This document shows positions 15,088 to 23,700 of a DNA stretch of 38,049 bases, piece by piece. Below the pieces are notes generated by a model. That model was not told where the DNA came from and did not search any database. It saw nothing but the letters and a program-made list of their open reading frames with translations. A program made the position numbers and the translations under genes. Source of the DNA: Gammaproteobacteria bacterium (lineage in GTDB: Bacteria > Pseudomonadota > Gammaproteobacteria > UBA6429 > Thiohalophilaceae); NCBI GenBank assembly GCA_022712915.1, contig JAFLJQ010000011.1, positions 1-38,049 of the forward strand. Direction: 5' to 3'. Each line of letters starts with the position of its first letter. Position 1 is the first letter of the stretch.

Positions 15088-17007
15088 ATGAATAATTTGA
15101 ACTCAATGGTTGATAGTCAGCGTACAAAAAAAATGTTTTATACGGCACAGAAAATTAAAAATACCACCGCTATACACAAATTGATTATAGGTTTTTCCAC
15201 GACATTTTTTGAGTCAATACAGACTAACTTGTCAAGAAGTGTTGCCGCATCTATAATGTTGCTATTTACACCTTCTTTGGTTACAGCAGATGACTCAAGT
15301 GTCCTGTATAAAGAGAAATGTGAAGTTTGTCACGGTGTGGACGGTGATGAGGTTACTCAGGTGACTCACTCTATGCGAATAAAACCTACCAATTTTGCAA
15401 ATGGCGAGTATAAGTACCGAACAACACGGTGGGGAGAGTTTCCAACAGACTCGGATATTGAGCGGTCAATTCGTTATGGTATTATGGGAACTTCAATGCC
15501 TGTTTGGGATGACCTCTTATCAGATGAACAAATCAGTGGTTTAGTTCTGTATATTAAGGGTTTATCAAAAAGAAAATTTAGTCAATCTAAACCGATTATT
15601 GTGCCATCGTTCAATTTGAACGACGCAGATGTTGAAAAAGGCAAGCAATTATATATTAAGTCCGGCTGTGACACATGTCATGGCATAAACTTGGATGGAC
15701 GGGAATATCTCATTGCCCGCATTAAAAATAATATTTCAGACGGCGTGAGACCCAGAGATTTGACAGATCACCGTAATTTCCGCTGGGGATCATCATTAAG
15801 TGACATATATACGAGCATATATACGGGACTCAACGGTACGATAATGCAGGGTTATGGTGATCGTTTATCTAAAAATGAGATAATAGATTTGTCTGCATAT
15901 ATAGAAACTGTTTTTAATGAGAGAGAGAGAAAACGCTGGTTAAAGCCTGTTGTCGAAACCGTTGAGGAGCGGGGTGATTATTTATTAAGCATTGGAACAT
16001 GTGAGTTGTGTCATACATCGATGAGTCGGGATGCTGGTTTTATTAAAGAATTAGCCTATTCTGGTGGCACAAAGGTTGTGAGTCCGCAGGATGGTATTTT
16101 TTATTCCCGGAATATAACGTCGGATATGGAGTCTGGAATAGGTACATGGAGCATAGAAGAGATTAAACGGGCGATCAGGTTGGGTGAATCACGGGATGGT
16201 GGGGCGCTTTATGCTTTCAGTATGCCCTGGATATTTTATTATACGATGAAGGATAGTGATGCTGAAGCGATTGCGTATGCTTTGAAAAGAATTCCCCCTA
16301 CATATAATAAAATTCCGTCCAATGAGCCTTCAAGTTTATGGCAAAGCTTTACGAGTAAGTTGCAGGTTACGCTGGGCATGATTGATCGTACTCTGATTTT
16401 CGAAGCTGAAAGTCAAGGTATACGAGATCGAGAAAAAGGCAAGGATATACCCAATCAATCAGATAAAAGACATTGGAGTATTCTTCCACCTATGGGGTTT
16501 GCAAGCGCAGAAAAAGTTGTGGAAATTGCCGGTTTTGATCTACCTATTCCGGCTTTGACAGGCTCTGAGCAAGAGGATGCAAAACTTAAGCATGGTCGAT
16601 ATTTGGTTTCCATCGCACCTTGTTCGCTATGCCACACACCTACTACAGGAAAAATATTCTTAGAAGGAGCCCCCAGTTTATCGGGTGGACTTAGGGTCTC
16701 GCTAGATCACTTTGGCACTGTCTATACAGGAAATTTGACCTCCGATCTTGAAACTGGATTAGGACGTTGGAACGATCGGGAAATACGACGTGCACTACGA
16801 AGTGGTATTAAGAAAGACGGTACGATGATGCATTTTCAAGCTATGCCTTGGAGTGTTTATGCCAACATGACTGAATTAGATATGGACGCGGTGATTGCTT
16901 ATTTGAGAGTATTACCGGCGGTGTATAAACGGATACCAAAAGCGGCACCATTTGATTTGGGTGACTATACTATTTCGGATCATGATTTTGGTATTCAAGA
17001 GAAATAA
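15088..17007 (+). CDS. Tetraheme periplasmic cytochrome c, four class-I-type domains
   Basis: A 639-residue secreted cytochrome with four CxxCH haem sites: Cys78 (CEVCH), Cys194 (CDTCH), Cys305 (CELCH) and Cys512 (CSLCH). The first two domains resemble ordinary single-haem cytochrome c modules. The last two share a different, longer repeat (ITSDMESGIG and LTSDLETGLG, then a Met-Pro-Trp ligand region), as in the cytochrome subunits of membrane alcohol or gluconate dehydrogenases, so the protein looks built by two duplications. A hydrophobic segment (SRSVAASIMLLFTPSLVTA, residues about 50-68) is the signal peptide; it is preceded by an unusually long 49-residue leader, so a downstream start is possible. 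TGAGGG precedes ATG 15088. Lying between DarA and the ABC genes, it may accept electrons from oxidation of the product or precursor in the periplasm. No partner dehydrogenase is visible. Confidence 0.87.
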   Translation: MNNLNSMVDSQRTKKMFYTAQKIKNTTAIHKLIIGFSTTFFESIQTNLSRSVAASIMLLFTPSLVTADDSSVLYKEKCEVCHGVDGDEVTQVTHSMRIKPTNFANGEYKYRTTRWGEFPTDSDIERSIRYGIMGTSMPVWDDLLSDEQISGLVLYIKGLSKRKFSQSKPIIVPSFNLNDADVEKGKQLYIKSGCDTCHGINLDGREYLIARIKNNISDGVRPRDLTDHRNFRWGSSLSDIYTSIYTGLNGTIMQGYGDRLSKNEIIDLSAYIETVFNERERKRWLKPVVETVEERGDYLLSIGTCELCHTSMSRDAGFIKELAYSGGTKVVSPQDGIFYSRNITSDMESGIGTWSIEEIKRAIRLGESRDGGALYAFSMPWIFYYTMKDSDAEAIAYALKRIPPTYNKIPSNEPSSLWQSFTSKLQVTLGMIDRTLIFEAESQGIRDREKGKDIPNQSDKRHWSILPPMGFASAEKVVEIAGFDLPIPALTGSEQEDAKLKHGRYLVSIAPCSLCHTPTTGKIFLEGAPSLSGGLRVSLDHFGTVYTGNLTSDLETGLGRWNDREIRRALRSGIKKDGTMMHFQAMPWSVYANMTELDMDAVIAYLRVLPAVYKRIPKAAPFDLGDYTISDHDFGIQEK

Positions 17008-17034
17008 TGTAATAAATGATCAGGGAATATTATT

Positions 17035-17718
17035 GTGACGATTATTGAATTGACTGATGTACATAAGACCTATCACCTTGGCGAAACACTGGTTAAGGCA
17101 TTACGGGGCGTTAGCTTGGGCATTGATGAAGGTGATTTAGCTGCGGTTTGGGGCGCGTCTGGCAGTGGGAAAAGTACGTTATTGAATATTATAGGCCTGG
17201 TTGATGAGCCGAGTAGTGGAACTCTGACGCTCAATGGTAGTGAAGTGGGTGATATGTCTGACAATGCTAAAACTGATCTACGCTCTCGCTATATGGGATT
17301 TATTTTTCAGAACTTTAACCTGATGCCCATTTTGACAGCGTTAGAAAATGTCATGTTGCCACTACAAGTTCAGGGTATTTCAGCATTGGAAGCTCAGGAT
17401 AAGGCATTAAATAGTTTGAAAAGTGTTGGTATGGAAAAATTTTCTCAGCATCGTCCAGATAAACTTTCTGGCGGGCAGCGGCAACGCGTGGCTATTGCCA
17501 GGGGACTGGTGACGGAACCCAAGTTGTTGATTTGTGATGAACCTACTGCAAACCTGGATTTTGAAAATGCCGAACGTGTAATGGATTTGATGTGTGAACT
17601 TAATGAAAAGAGAGGTATTACTTTTCTGTTTTCGACGCATGATACGCGCCTTATTGACAGGGTAAAGCGTATTATCTATATCGAGGATGGCACAATCGTA
17701 AAGGATGAAAGAAAATGA
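17035..17718 (+). CDS. ABC transporter ATPase, LolD/MacB type
   Basis: A 227-residue ATPase with Walker A GASGSGKST (about residues 39-47), Q-loop in FIFQNFNLMP, signature LSGGQRQRVAIARGL, Walker B LLICDEPTANLD and the H-loop in STHD. Sequence and length fit the LolD/MacB/FtsE group, which drives extrusion from the outer leaflet of the inner membrane rather than import. The start is GTG 17035, 27 bp after the cytochrome gene. Its stop overlaps the permease ATG by 4 bp. With the permease, the LolA-like protein and the barrel it forms an apparent lipid or lipoprotein trafficking set dedicated to the cluster. Confidence 0.92.
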   Translation: MTIIELTDVHKTYHLGETLVKALRGVSLGIDEGDLAAVWGASGSGKSTLLNIIGLVDEPSSGTLTLNGSEVGDMSDNAKTDLRSRYMGFIFQNFNLMPILTALENVMLPLQVQGISALEAQDKALNSLKSVGMEKFSQHRPDKLSGGQRQRVAIARGLVTEPKLLICDEPTANLDFENAERVMDLMCELNEKRGITFLFSTHDTRLIDRVKRIIYIEDGTIVKDERK

Positions 17719-18938
17719 TGTGGCTGAAATTCGCATTGCGTAATATTTATAAGAACCGGCGTCGTAGTGCTGCGACGATACTGGCGGTTGCGTTGGGGTT
17801 TTGTTCAATCAGTTTATTTCATGGTTATACACAGGAAACCTATGCTGGGGTGGCTACATCGATTATTCATGGTGGGGGAGTTGGTCATCTCACGGTATTC
17901 AAGCAAGGTTTTAGTGAGCGAGGTCGTCTCGAGCCTGAAAAATACCTGTTTGATGAACAGGAGGTAAAAAAAATTCAGGCACTGGTTAAGTCTATATCTG
18001 AGGTGTTACTTGTCACCCCTCGGTTGAATTTGTCAGGTCTGATTTCGAATGGCAAGACGTCGACTATTTTTTTGGCGGAAGGTGTTGTGCCCGATGATGA
18101 TGCGCGTCTGCGTGGAGAGTTTATGTTGAAGGGCGGTGGACTCGACAGTCAAACACCGAGCGCCGTTCAGGTGGCGACCGATTTAGCCACCATACTTGAA
18201 TTGGTACCAGGCGGCAACGCCGTCATTATGGGTAACACTTTTTCGGGTATGGTCAATGCGCTGGATGTGGATATGCGAAACACTTATAACACCGGTGTTG
18301 ACGCGACTAATGATAAATTTATTCGCATGAGCCTAGAGCATGCTCAATTGTTTTATGATACTCAGGGGGCCGACAAATTAGTGGTGTTATTGGATAACAT
18401 CCAACATATTCCAGCAGTTAAAGCACAGATCCAAGCCTTGGCGAAAAAAAATGGGCTCGATATTGAGATTAAAACGTGGGATGAGCTGGCAACATTTTAT
18501 CATCAGCTTAAGTCTATGTTTGACATGATCTTCCTGTTTATTTTTACCATTGTTATTGTTGTGGCGGTGATGAGTGTGATTAACACCATGTCGATGACTG
18601 TTATTGAACGTATCCGTGAGATTGGCACTTTGCGAGCCATCGGTGTGCGGCGTAGTGGGATCAAGTGGTTGTTTTCTGTCGAAGGAGGAGCCCTGGGCTT
18701 GCTCGGCAGTGCACTGGGGGTTATTCTGACCATTTCTGTTCATTTTTTAATGAAATCAATGGCCTTTACGTTTATACCACCCTCCAGTTCCGCCGAGGTA
18801 ACCTTAAGCGTACAACTTGACATTGGTTTTATGCTGGTCTTATCTTTACTTCTTATTTTATTAGCGCTGCTCTCAGCCTATTTCCCAGCAAAACGTGCAG
18901 CAAAATCACCGATTGTGGATGCATTGGGACACGTTTAG
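17715..18938 (+). CDS. FtsX/LolC-E-like ABC permease
   Basis: A 407-residue MacB/FtsX-type permease: one N-terminal membrane helix (about residues 15-38), a large periplasmic domain (about 40-275), then three C-terminal helices (about 278-300, 325-350, 370-395). The conserved ERIREIGTLRAIGVRR coupling segment that contacts the ATPase is present, and the C-terminal FPAKRAAKSPIVDAL is typical of the family. Only one permease gene is present, so the complex is probably a homodimer, unlike the LolC/LolE heterodimer. It overlaps the ATPase gene by 4 bp. Expected role: lifting a lipidated or hydrophobic cargo from the inner membrane to the LolA-like periplasmic partner encoded next. Confidence 0.9.
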   Translation: MMWLKFALRNIYKNRRRSAATILAVALGFCSISLFHGYTQETYAGVATSIIHGGGVGHLTVFKQGFSERGRLEPEKYLFDEQEVKKIQALVKSISEVLLVTPRLNLSGLISNGKTSTIFLAEGVVPDDDARLRGEFMLKGGGLDSQTPSAVQVATDLATILELVPGGNAVIMGNTFSGMVNALDVDMRNTYNTGVDATNDKFIRMSLEHAQLFYDTQGADKLVVLLDNIQHIPAVKAQIQALAKKNGLDIEIKTWDELATFYHQLKSMFDMIFLFIFTIVIVVAVMSVINTMSMTVIERIREIGTLRAIGVRRSGIKWLFSVEGGALGLLGSALGVILTISVHFLMKSMAFTFIPPSSSAEVTLSVQLDIGFMLVLSLLLILLALLSAYFPAKRAAKSPIVDALGHV

Positions 18939-18975
18939 TTATTTCTGTCTTGAACCAGTTAAGGATTAGGTAATT

Positions 18976-19719
18976 ATGTTGTATAAAAAAATATTAATGC
19001 TGCCAGCATTGATGGCGTTATTTTTTACTCAGGTTCATGCTGTGGAAGTCGATCTGAAAGCACTATTAAAATCAGCAGACCGTTCCCGAGGCAACCTGCA
19101 GGGCTTGGTTTGGAGCGTTGAAACATTGACTCTGGAGCAGGGTAAGGCAGGTCAGACCCTCAAGTTTCGGCTTTTTACAAAAAATGCTAACTCTTTGATA
19201 CGGTTCACCTCTCCTTCACGGATGCGGGGACAGATGATGTTGATGCGTGATAGAAATATGTGGTTTATTCGTCCGGGTTTGAGAAAACCGGTAGCCATTT
19301 CTCCACGGCAGCGGTTAACGGGGGCGGCCTCAAACGGTGATATTGCTTCGACTAACTACGCTGGAGATTACGATGCTATTTTATTGGGTGAAGAGAGTGT
19401 TGAGGGTAAACTCTGCCATATTCTAGAGTTGACCGCAAATAATAAAGGGGTCACCTATGATAAAATAAAATACTGGATTTCCAAGTCTGAAGGCCTTGGT
19501 CAGCGTGCAGATTACTATACTGTTTCGGGTAAATTGTTTAAAAAGGCGAGCTTTGAATACAATAACTCTATCGGTGTGGATAAGAATAAAATTTCTTTTA
19601 TCTCGAAGATGGTGATTACAGACACTTTATCGGATGTTAAAACAATCCTGTCTTTCTCTGACATTGTTGTTCAAGATGTTGCTGATTCCAAGTTTAATCT
19701 AAATCTGCTCGTACGTTAA
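18976..19719 (+). CDS. LolA-like outer-membrane lipoprotein-sorting protein
   Basis: A 247-residue exported protein with a signal peptide (cleavage near VHA, residue 22-23) and the LolA-like half-barrel pattern of the outer-membrane lipoprotein-sorting group: FRLFTKNANSLIRFTSP, MMLMRDRNMWFIRPGLRKP, YDAILLGEESVEGKLCHILEL, and later KYWISKSEGLGQRADYY. Such proteins bind acyl chains in a hydrophobic cup and often sit beside MacB/LolC-like permeases. AAGGATTAGG lies upstream of ATG 18976. It directly follows the permease and its stop abuts the beta-barrel gene. Aryl-polyene clusters also carry LolA-like proteins. It is not the housekeeping LolA, which is shorter and differently placed. Confidence 0.85.
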   Translation: MLYKKILMLPALMALFFTQVHAVEVDLKALLKSADRSRGNLQGLVWSVETLTLEQGKAGQTLKFRLFTKNANSLIRFTSPSRMRGQMMLMRDRNMWFIRPGLRKPVAISPRQRLTGAASNGDIASTNYAGDYDAILLGEESVEGKLCHILELTANNKGVTYDKIKYWISKSEGLGQRADYYTVSGKLFKKASFEYNNSIGVDKNKISFISKMVITDTLSDVKTILSFSDIVVQDVADSKFNLNLLVR

Positions 19720-21024
19720 ATGATGCAAAAAAGGCAATGTTTTGCTGTCATCTGCGCGTGTGCTGTGGTGATACAGGGTGTGTTATCTATATCTGTTGAA
19801 GCCGTAGAGGTTGATGTGCATGCGCGCCAGCTCTCTTATTTGTCATGGCAACAGACTGAATCATCCTCACAAAATCCTGATAATGATTTTCTTGGCTTAT
19901 ATCGTTATCAGGCTCATGCTGAGCTCAGGCCAGATATATCGCTTGTCGGTAACCGCTATCAGCTAATGCTGAAACCTCGTTTTAGTTATGATTATTGGTG
20001 GCATAAGGTTGGTGTACCAGAAGATAATGAGTCAAAGGATGATGCTTATCTGAATGAAGGTTTGCTTCAGATTGGATTTACACCGACATTTTTTACTTCG
20101 TACGGGCGTGAAAATTTACAATGGGGTCCTACCTCTTTACGAACCCCCTCAAATCCTTTTTTTAGTGACAATGGCCAGGATAAGCCCAAAAAAGAGGTTG
20201 AGGGTAAGGACTTTTTAAAGTTTATCTACCTGCCTAGTGATTGGTTTACTGTGGGAGTTATTGGCAATCTGGAGCAGGGGGGGATGCGCGCAGATAGCTC
20301 GGTGGCTGATCCAGAATTCAAGCGTAAGTATGCGCTTAAGCTTGACATGTTGGGTGTTAATTATAATGCAAGTCTTTTGTTATCTAGGCGCGAAGGTGGT
20401 AATGAAACATGGGGTGGTTTTGTACAGGTAACAGTAAGCGATGCTTTATTAGCGTACTTTGATGCCGCTGTTAATCGTGGTAATACCGCCCTTTATCCTC
20501 GATTGGATCCTGGACATCCACTGGGTGGCGATTTTGTTCGTCGATACGATAGTACCACAGAAGAACGTTTTATTGGCATTGTTGGTGCTTCTTATACACT
20601 GGAAAATAGTGCAACGGTTAGTTTAGAGTATTTGTATAACGGTACGGGTTATAATGATACGGAGGCTGAAGCCTATTATACGTTACGGCAAAATGCCGCG
20701 GACAATATACATCATCCTATATTTGGTGGACTTGCTCATTCTCATCTTGCTGAAACATTGAATCCTGGACTAATCTTGCTTCGACGAAATTATCTGTTGT
20801 TACAATATACTTTTAATGAAATGGGAAATAATCTTAGTTATACCTTTAGGTTGACTACAAATTTGGATGATGATTCTGACAAAGTCACGCTCATTACTGA
20901 ATATGCTTATAATGACTATTTGCAAATTTTTGCTGTTGGCGATATGAGTCAAGGTCGTAGCGATACTGAGTTTTCATCATTTCTCAGTAGTAATTTAATG
21001 ATTGGTTTTGAGTATACGTTTTGA
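19720..21024 (+). CDS. Outer-membrane beta-barrel protein
   Basis: A 434-residue protein with a signal peptide (about 28 residues, ending near VEA) and a sequence dominated by alternating polar/hydrophobic strands with many aromatic residues. It ends in SSNLMIGFEYTF, a terminal Phe with the beta-signal pattern used by the BAM machinery. I see no TonB box and no plug domain, so it is not a TonB receptor; the length would suit a barrel of 16-18 strands. It starts with ATG immediately after the stop of the LolA-like gene, so the two are one transcription unit. Likely role: the outer-membrane end of the cluster's transport chain, or a receptor for the delivered product. I do not recognise the exact family. 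Confidence 0.78.
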   Translation: MMQKRQCFAVICACAVVIQGVLSISVEAVEVDVHARQLSYLSWQQTESSSQNPDNDFLGLYRYQAHAELRPDISLVGNRYQLMLKPRFSYDYWWHKVGVPEDNESKDDAYLNEGLLQIGFTPTFFTSYGRENLQWGPTSLRTPSNPFFSDNGQDKPKKEVEGKDFLKFIYLPSDWFTVGVIGNLEQGGMRADSSVADPEFKRKYALKLDMLGVNYNASLLLSRREGGNETWGGFVQVTVSDALLAYFDAAVNRGNTALYPRLDPGHPLGGDFVRRYDSTTEERFIGIVGASYTLENSATVSLEYLYNGTGYNDTEAEAYYTLRQNAADNIHHPIFGGLAHSHLAETLNPGLILLRRNYLLLQYTFNEMGNNLSYTFRLTTNLDDDSDKVTLITEYAYNDYLQIFAVGDMSQGRSDTEFSSFLSSNLMIGFEYTF

Positions 21025-21292
21025 TTTTTTTCTTGTTATTACGGATTGAGTTTTGTATGCCTTTGTTCTGTTCTTATTGTCTTGCGGTAAACTACCGATA
21101 GGCACAGGGCGAAAAGAGTGTCGTGATGTATTAAAGAGAGCGGGCTTTAAAAACATTTTAAGGTGTCGTCGTTCTAGGTGATGAACTCCTTCGGAAGTTA
21201 ATACGATTAAATATGAGAGACAAATTCGGTATTTGGACTCTTGTATGAAGACGTAAATCGTGCCTGAAAATTTAGAATAGGTGGTGAATTAA

Positions 21293-22186
21293 ATGGAAAA
21301 GACGACTGTTTTTATGTTTCCTGGACAAGGTGCTCAACATGAAGGAATGGGGACTGAACTTTACGACAAATATCCTGAGTATGCTGAGATTGCCAACGAG
21401 ATATTAGGTTATGACATCAAAAAATTAACCGCAGGTGAGTTAGAGCAATCTTTAAATTTTACAAAATATACACAACCAGCTTTGTTTGTTGTGAATAGTT
21501 TATATTATAAAGATATTATTGAAAAGTCGGGTGTTCCTGACGTTGTTTTAGGGCATAGTTTGGGGGAATATAATGCTTTGTTAGCGGCCGGAGCTGTTGA
21601 TTTTGAAACTGGATTGATGCTGGTGAAACGACGTGCGGAATTGATGTCCAATGTTACCGGAGGCGGGATGCTTGCCGTCATGCAACTTGATATAGATATC
21701 ATATCCGACATTATTGACTCAGAGCTAAAACAGGGCACAGTAGGGATAGCCAATATTAATAATGAAATGCAAACTGTTTTATCCGGGAATGTTGATACAT
21801 TGTTCAAATTAAAAACGGAACTTGAAAATAATGGTGCAATTGTTGTAAAACTCCAGGTCAGTGGTGCCTTTCACTCTATATATATGGAACCTGTGGCGAT
21901 GGAGTATAAAAGATATGTTGAAGATTTTGCATTTAAAAAGCAAAATATTCCGGTTATTTCAAATGTTACCTCGGAACCCTATGATGATGCCTATATAGTA
22001 GAAATGTTAGTGAAACAATTGTATTCCACGGTTAATTGGTCGGGCTCTATTAAGTACCTGTTAGATAAATACGAAAATGTCAATTTTGTCGAGGTGGGTC
22101 CAGGAAGAGTGCTGTCTGGATTATTGCGATACCTTAAAAAAGAATGGAAAAACAGGACAGTCATACATAACATGGACATTGTTTGA
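21293..22186 (+). CDS. Malonyl-CoA:ACP acyltransferase (FabD/trans-AT type)
   Basis: A 297-residue acyltransferase with all family motifs: MFPGQGAQ at the start, nucleophile Ser89 in [15 protein letters not shown], the Arg in VKRRAELM, and catalytic His194 in SGAFHS. The [10 protein letters not shown] wording is that of discrete acyltransferases acting in trans in polyketide clusters rather than of typical housekeeping FabD. GGTGG lies before ATG 21293. It would charge the ACP with malonyl for the FabF-type synthase. It is separated from the transport genes by 268 bp without a gene and is followed 19 bp later by panD. It is the canonical counterpart of the atypical acyltransferase at 4063. 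Confidence 0.9.
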   Translation: MEKTTVFMFPGQGAQHEGMGTELYDKYPEYAEIANEILGYDIKKLTAGELEQSLNFTKYTQPALFVVNSLYYKDIIEKSGVPDVVLGHSLGEYNALLAAGAVDFETGLMLVKRRAELMSNVTGGGMLAVMQLDIDIISDIIDSELKQGTVGIANINNEMQTVLSGNVDTLFKLKTELENNGAIVVKLQVSGAFHSIYMEPVAMEYKRYVEDFAFKKQNIPVISNVTSEPYDDAYIVEMLVKQLYSTVNWSGSIKYLLDKYENVNFVEVGPGRVLSGLLRYLKKEWKNRTVIHNMDIV

Positions 22187-22205
22187 ATCCAGGTGTTTTG
22201 AATAT

Positions 22206-22589
22206 ATGATATTATCAATGTTGCAGGCAAAACTACATCGTGCATGTGTCACGCACTCTGATATTGATTATGAGGGATCGTGCGCTATTGATAGTGAGTT
22301 ACTGGCGATTGCCGGTATGATGAATTATCAGCAACTACATATCTATAATGTTACTAACGGTGAGCGCTTTACAACATATGCTATATCAGCGGAATCAGGT
22401 TCTAAAATAATTTCTATAAATGGTGCGGCCGCCCATAAGGCTAGCCCGGGAGATCGGATTATAATTTGCACCTATATTGAATGTGAAGAATACCAGCTTG
22501 CTATGCATGCCCCAAACCTTGTATATCTTGATATTGATAATGATGTGATTAGACAAAGCAACTGTATTCCAATACAGAAATGCTCATGA
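22206..22589 (+). CDS. panD: Aspartate 1-decarboxylase
   Basis: A 127-residue pyruvoyl-dependent enzyme that converts L-aspartate to beta-alanine, the precursor of pantothenate, CoA and phosphopantetheine. Sequence agreement with E. coli PanD is extensive: [20 protein letters not shown], then [19 protein letters not shown] and [15 protein letters not shown]. The self-cleavage site is Gly24-Ser25 (EGSCAID), and Ser25 becomes the pyruvoyl group. I start it at ATG 22206; the frame is open further upstream but the homology begins here. It has no panC/panB neighbours and sits 19 bp after the acyltransferase, so it is probably cluster-linked. The C-terminus (IPIQKCS) ends as in the family. Confidence 0.93.
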   Translation: MILSMLQAKLHRACVTHSDIDYEGSCAIDSELLAIAGMMNYQQLHIYNVTNGERFTTYAISAESGSKIISINGAAAHKASPGDRIIICTYIECEEYQLAMHAPNLVYLDIDNDVIRQSNCIPIQKCS

Positions 22590-22867
22590 ATTCTATCGCT
22601 AATATCTTTTATTGTTCATGTTATATATGAATATATTGATTGAGAGTGTCGTTTATTAGTCAGCGCTAAATCTTCTTCCTGTCAGTCTATTATTTAATAA
22701 AATAAGCCTGAATCCCCCGGAGTGACACTCATTTTCTCAAATACATTAAGTAAAGTTGTTCTGTTACTCTGTGATTGTTTTAAATGGACTAAAATAGCCG
22801 CCAAGATAGTGTATCTATGAATGCTGTTACCTTAACCGCATAGCCCAATAGTTCTCACTCGGCATCA
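22590..22867. other. AT-rich intergenic stretch after panD
   Basis: No gene, terminator or recognised motif was found between panD and the transposase remnant. The absence of a clear terminator after panD is notable but not conclusive. Confidence 0.4.
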
Positions 22868-23345
22868 ATGTACTTTGCCTCAATCGAATCTCTACGTATA
22901 AAATGTGCGCCAGTGCATGAGAGAATGAATGCCCTGTTTTATCTGCGTGTGCCGTATTTTCAAACACTGAAGAATGAGATGATAGTGAGGTTTTTTGATC
23001 ACACCATATTTGATTGGCTAGGAAAATATCTGCTGTTAACCTGCGGGATATTAAAACACGATACGATTGCTGGGTTATTATCACGCATTGATCCCAGAGA
23101 ATTCAGAAAAGCTTTTTCCTATGGGTATATTTAGATCATTGATGGGAAAGTAGTTCGATATAATTTTATGACAAAATAATGGAAAAGCCTTGTTTTGCTC
23201 TGTATGGAGTGATTTTTACCAGTGGATAGTGGTAAGTTGGTGATAAGTTGCACTGGGTATTGGATGTCACGTTTTAAAAGAATGAATCTTGGACAGGGTT
23301 CGAGGTGATGAATGCTTTGAGAAGGCTTCCCTTTAATTTGCAGAA
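22868..23345 (+). pseudogene. ISAs1-family transposase remnant, frameshifted
   Basis: Three pieces of an ISAs1-type transposase can be followed on the plus strand. An ORF from 22868 contains LKHDTIAGLLSRIDPREFRKAF, the N-terminal pattern (normally SHDTIxRVF..IDPxxF). In another frame from 23135 comes IIDGKVVRYNF (normally IDGKxxR, with the first catalytic Asp). Further on, HWVLDVTF at 23251-23274 is followed by a stop, and NALRRLPFNLQ near 23311-23343 corresponds to the family's later segment. The pieces lie closer together than in an intact transposase, so sequence between them has been deleted. It cannot encode a working enzyme. It lies at the right edge of the AT-rich island. I could not identify the terminal inverted repeats. 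Confidence 0.75.
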
Positions 23346-23549
23346 ATAGCACTATACCTGACAGGTGAGATTGACAAGAAAAAGATGACTGTTTTGGGTG
23401 CCCCGTTCTTGGTTGGATTGATTTGGGGGGCATGACGTAATACTCATGCTTTTGAGGGGGAGATTCAGGCTATCGTCTGTTTCGAAGTGAATAAATTCAA
23501 TTTCAGAACCAAATTACAGGCTTTTATCTGCGCATGAGGCTTATTTTCA

Positions 23550-23578
23550 TGCACATTTAACATGGTTTGGGATATAAT
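23550..23578 (+). promoter_or_regulatory. Putative sigma-70 promoter of the EF-G gene
   Basis: TATAAT at 23573-23578 with a 4/6 match to TTGACA (TGCACA) at 23550-23555, giving a 17-bp spacer. Initiation near 23585 would leave a leader of about 115 nt before ATG 23701. Prediction by eye only. Confidence 0.4.
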
Positions 23579-23700
23579 TCGCCGCTATTTTTCCGATGAA
23601 TGCGAGTCAGAAGACTTAAATTAGCTGCGGTCACCGTCCGGGCATTCGCCGATTTGATGATCCCCGAATTTTATTAAATTGTTAAGAGTAATATAAGAAC

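Larger units (their letters stand above)
4063..22589 (+). other. Resorcinol/polyketide-type biosynthetic and export gene cluster
   Basis: Nineteen same-strand genes with short gaps or overlaps, all AT-rich. In order: acyltransferase-like, crotonase, FabF-type KS, ACP, KAS III-like, hydroxyacyl-CoA dehydrogenase, crotonase, crotonase, DpgA, DpgB-like, thioesterase, AcpS-like transferase, DarA-like, cytochrome c, ABC ATPase, permease, LolA-like protein, outer-membrane barrel, then after a 268-bp gap an acyltransferase and PanD. Overlapping stops and starts (5748, 9624, 10367, 13067, 17715) argue for polycistronic transcription. The 21025-21292 gap shows no gene and may hold a second promoter for the last two genes. 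Cluster borders are inferred from strand, spacing and base composition. Confidence 0.8.
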
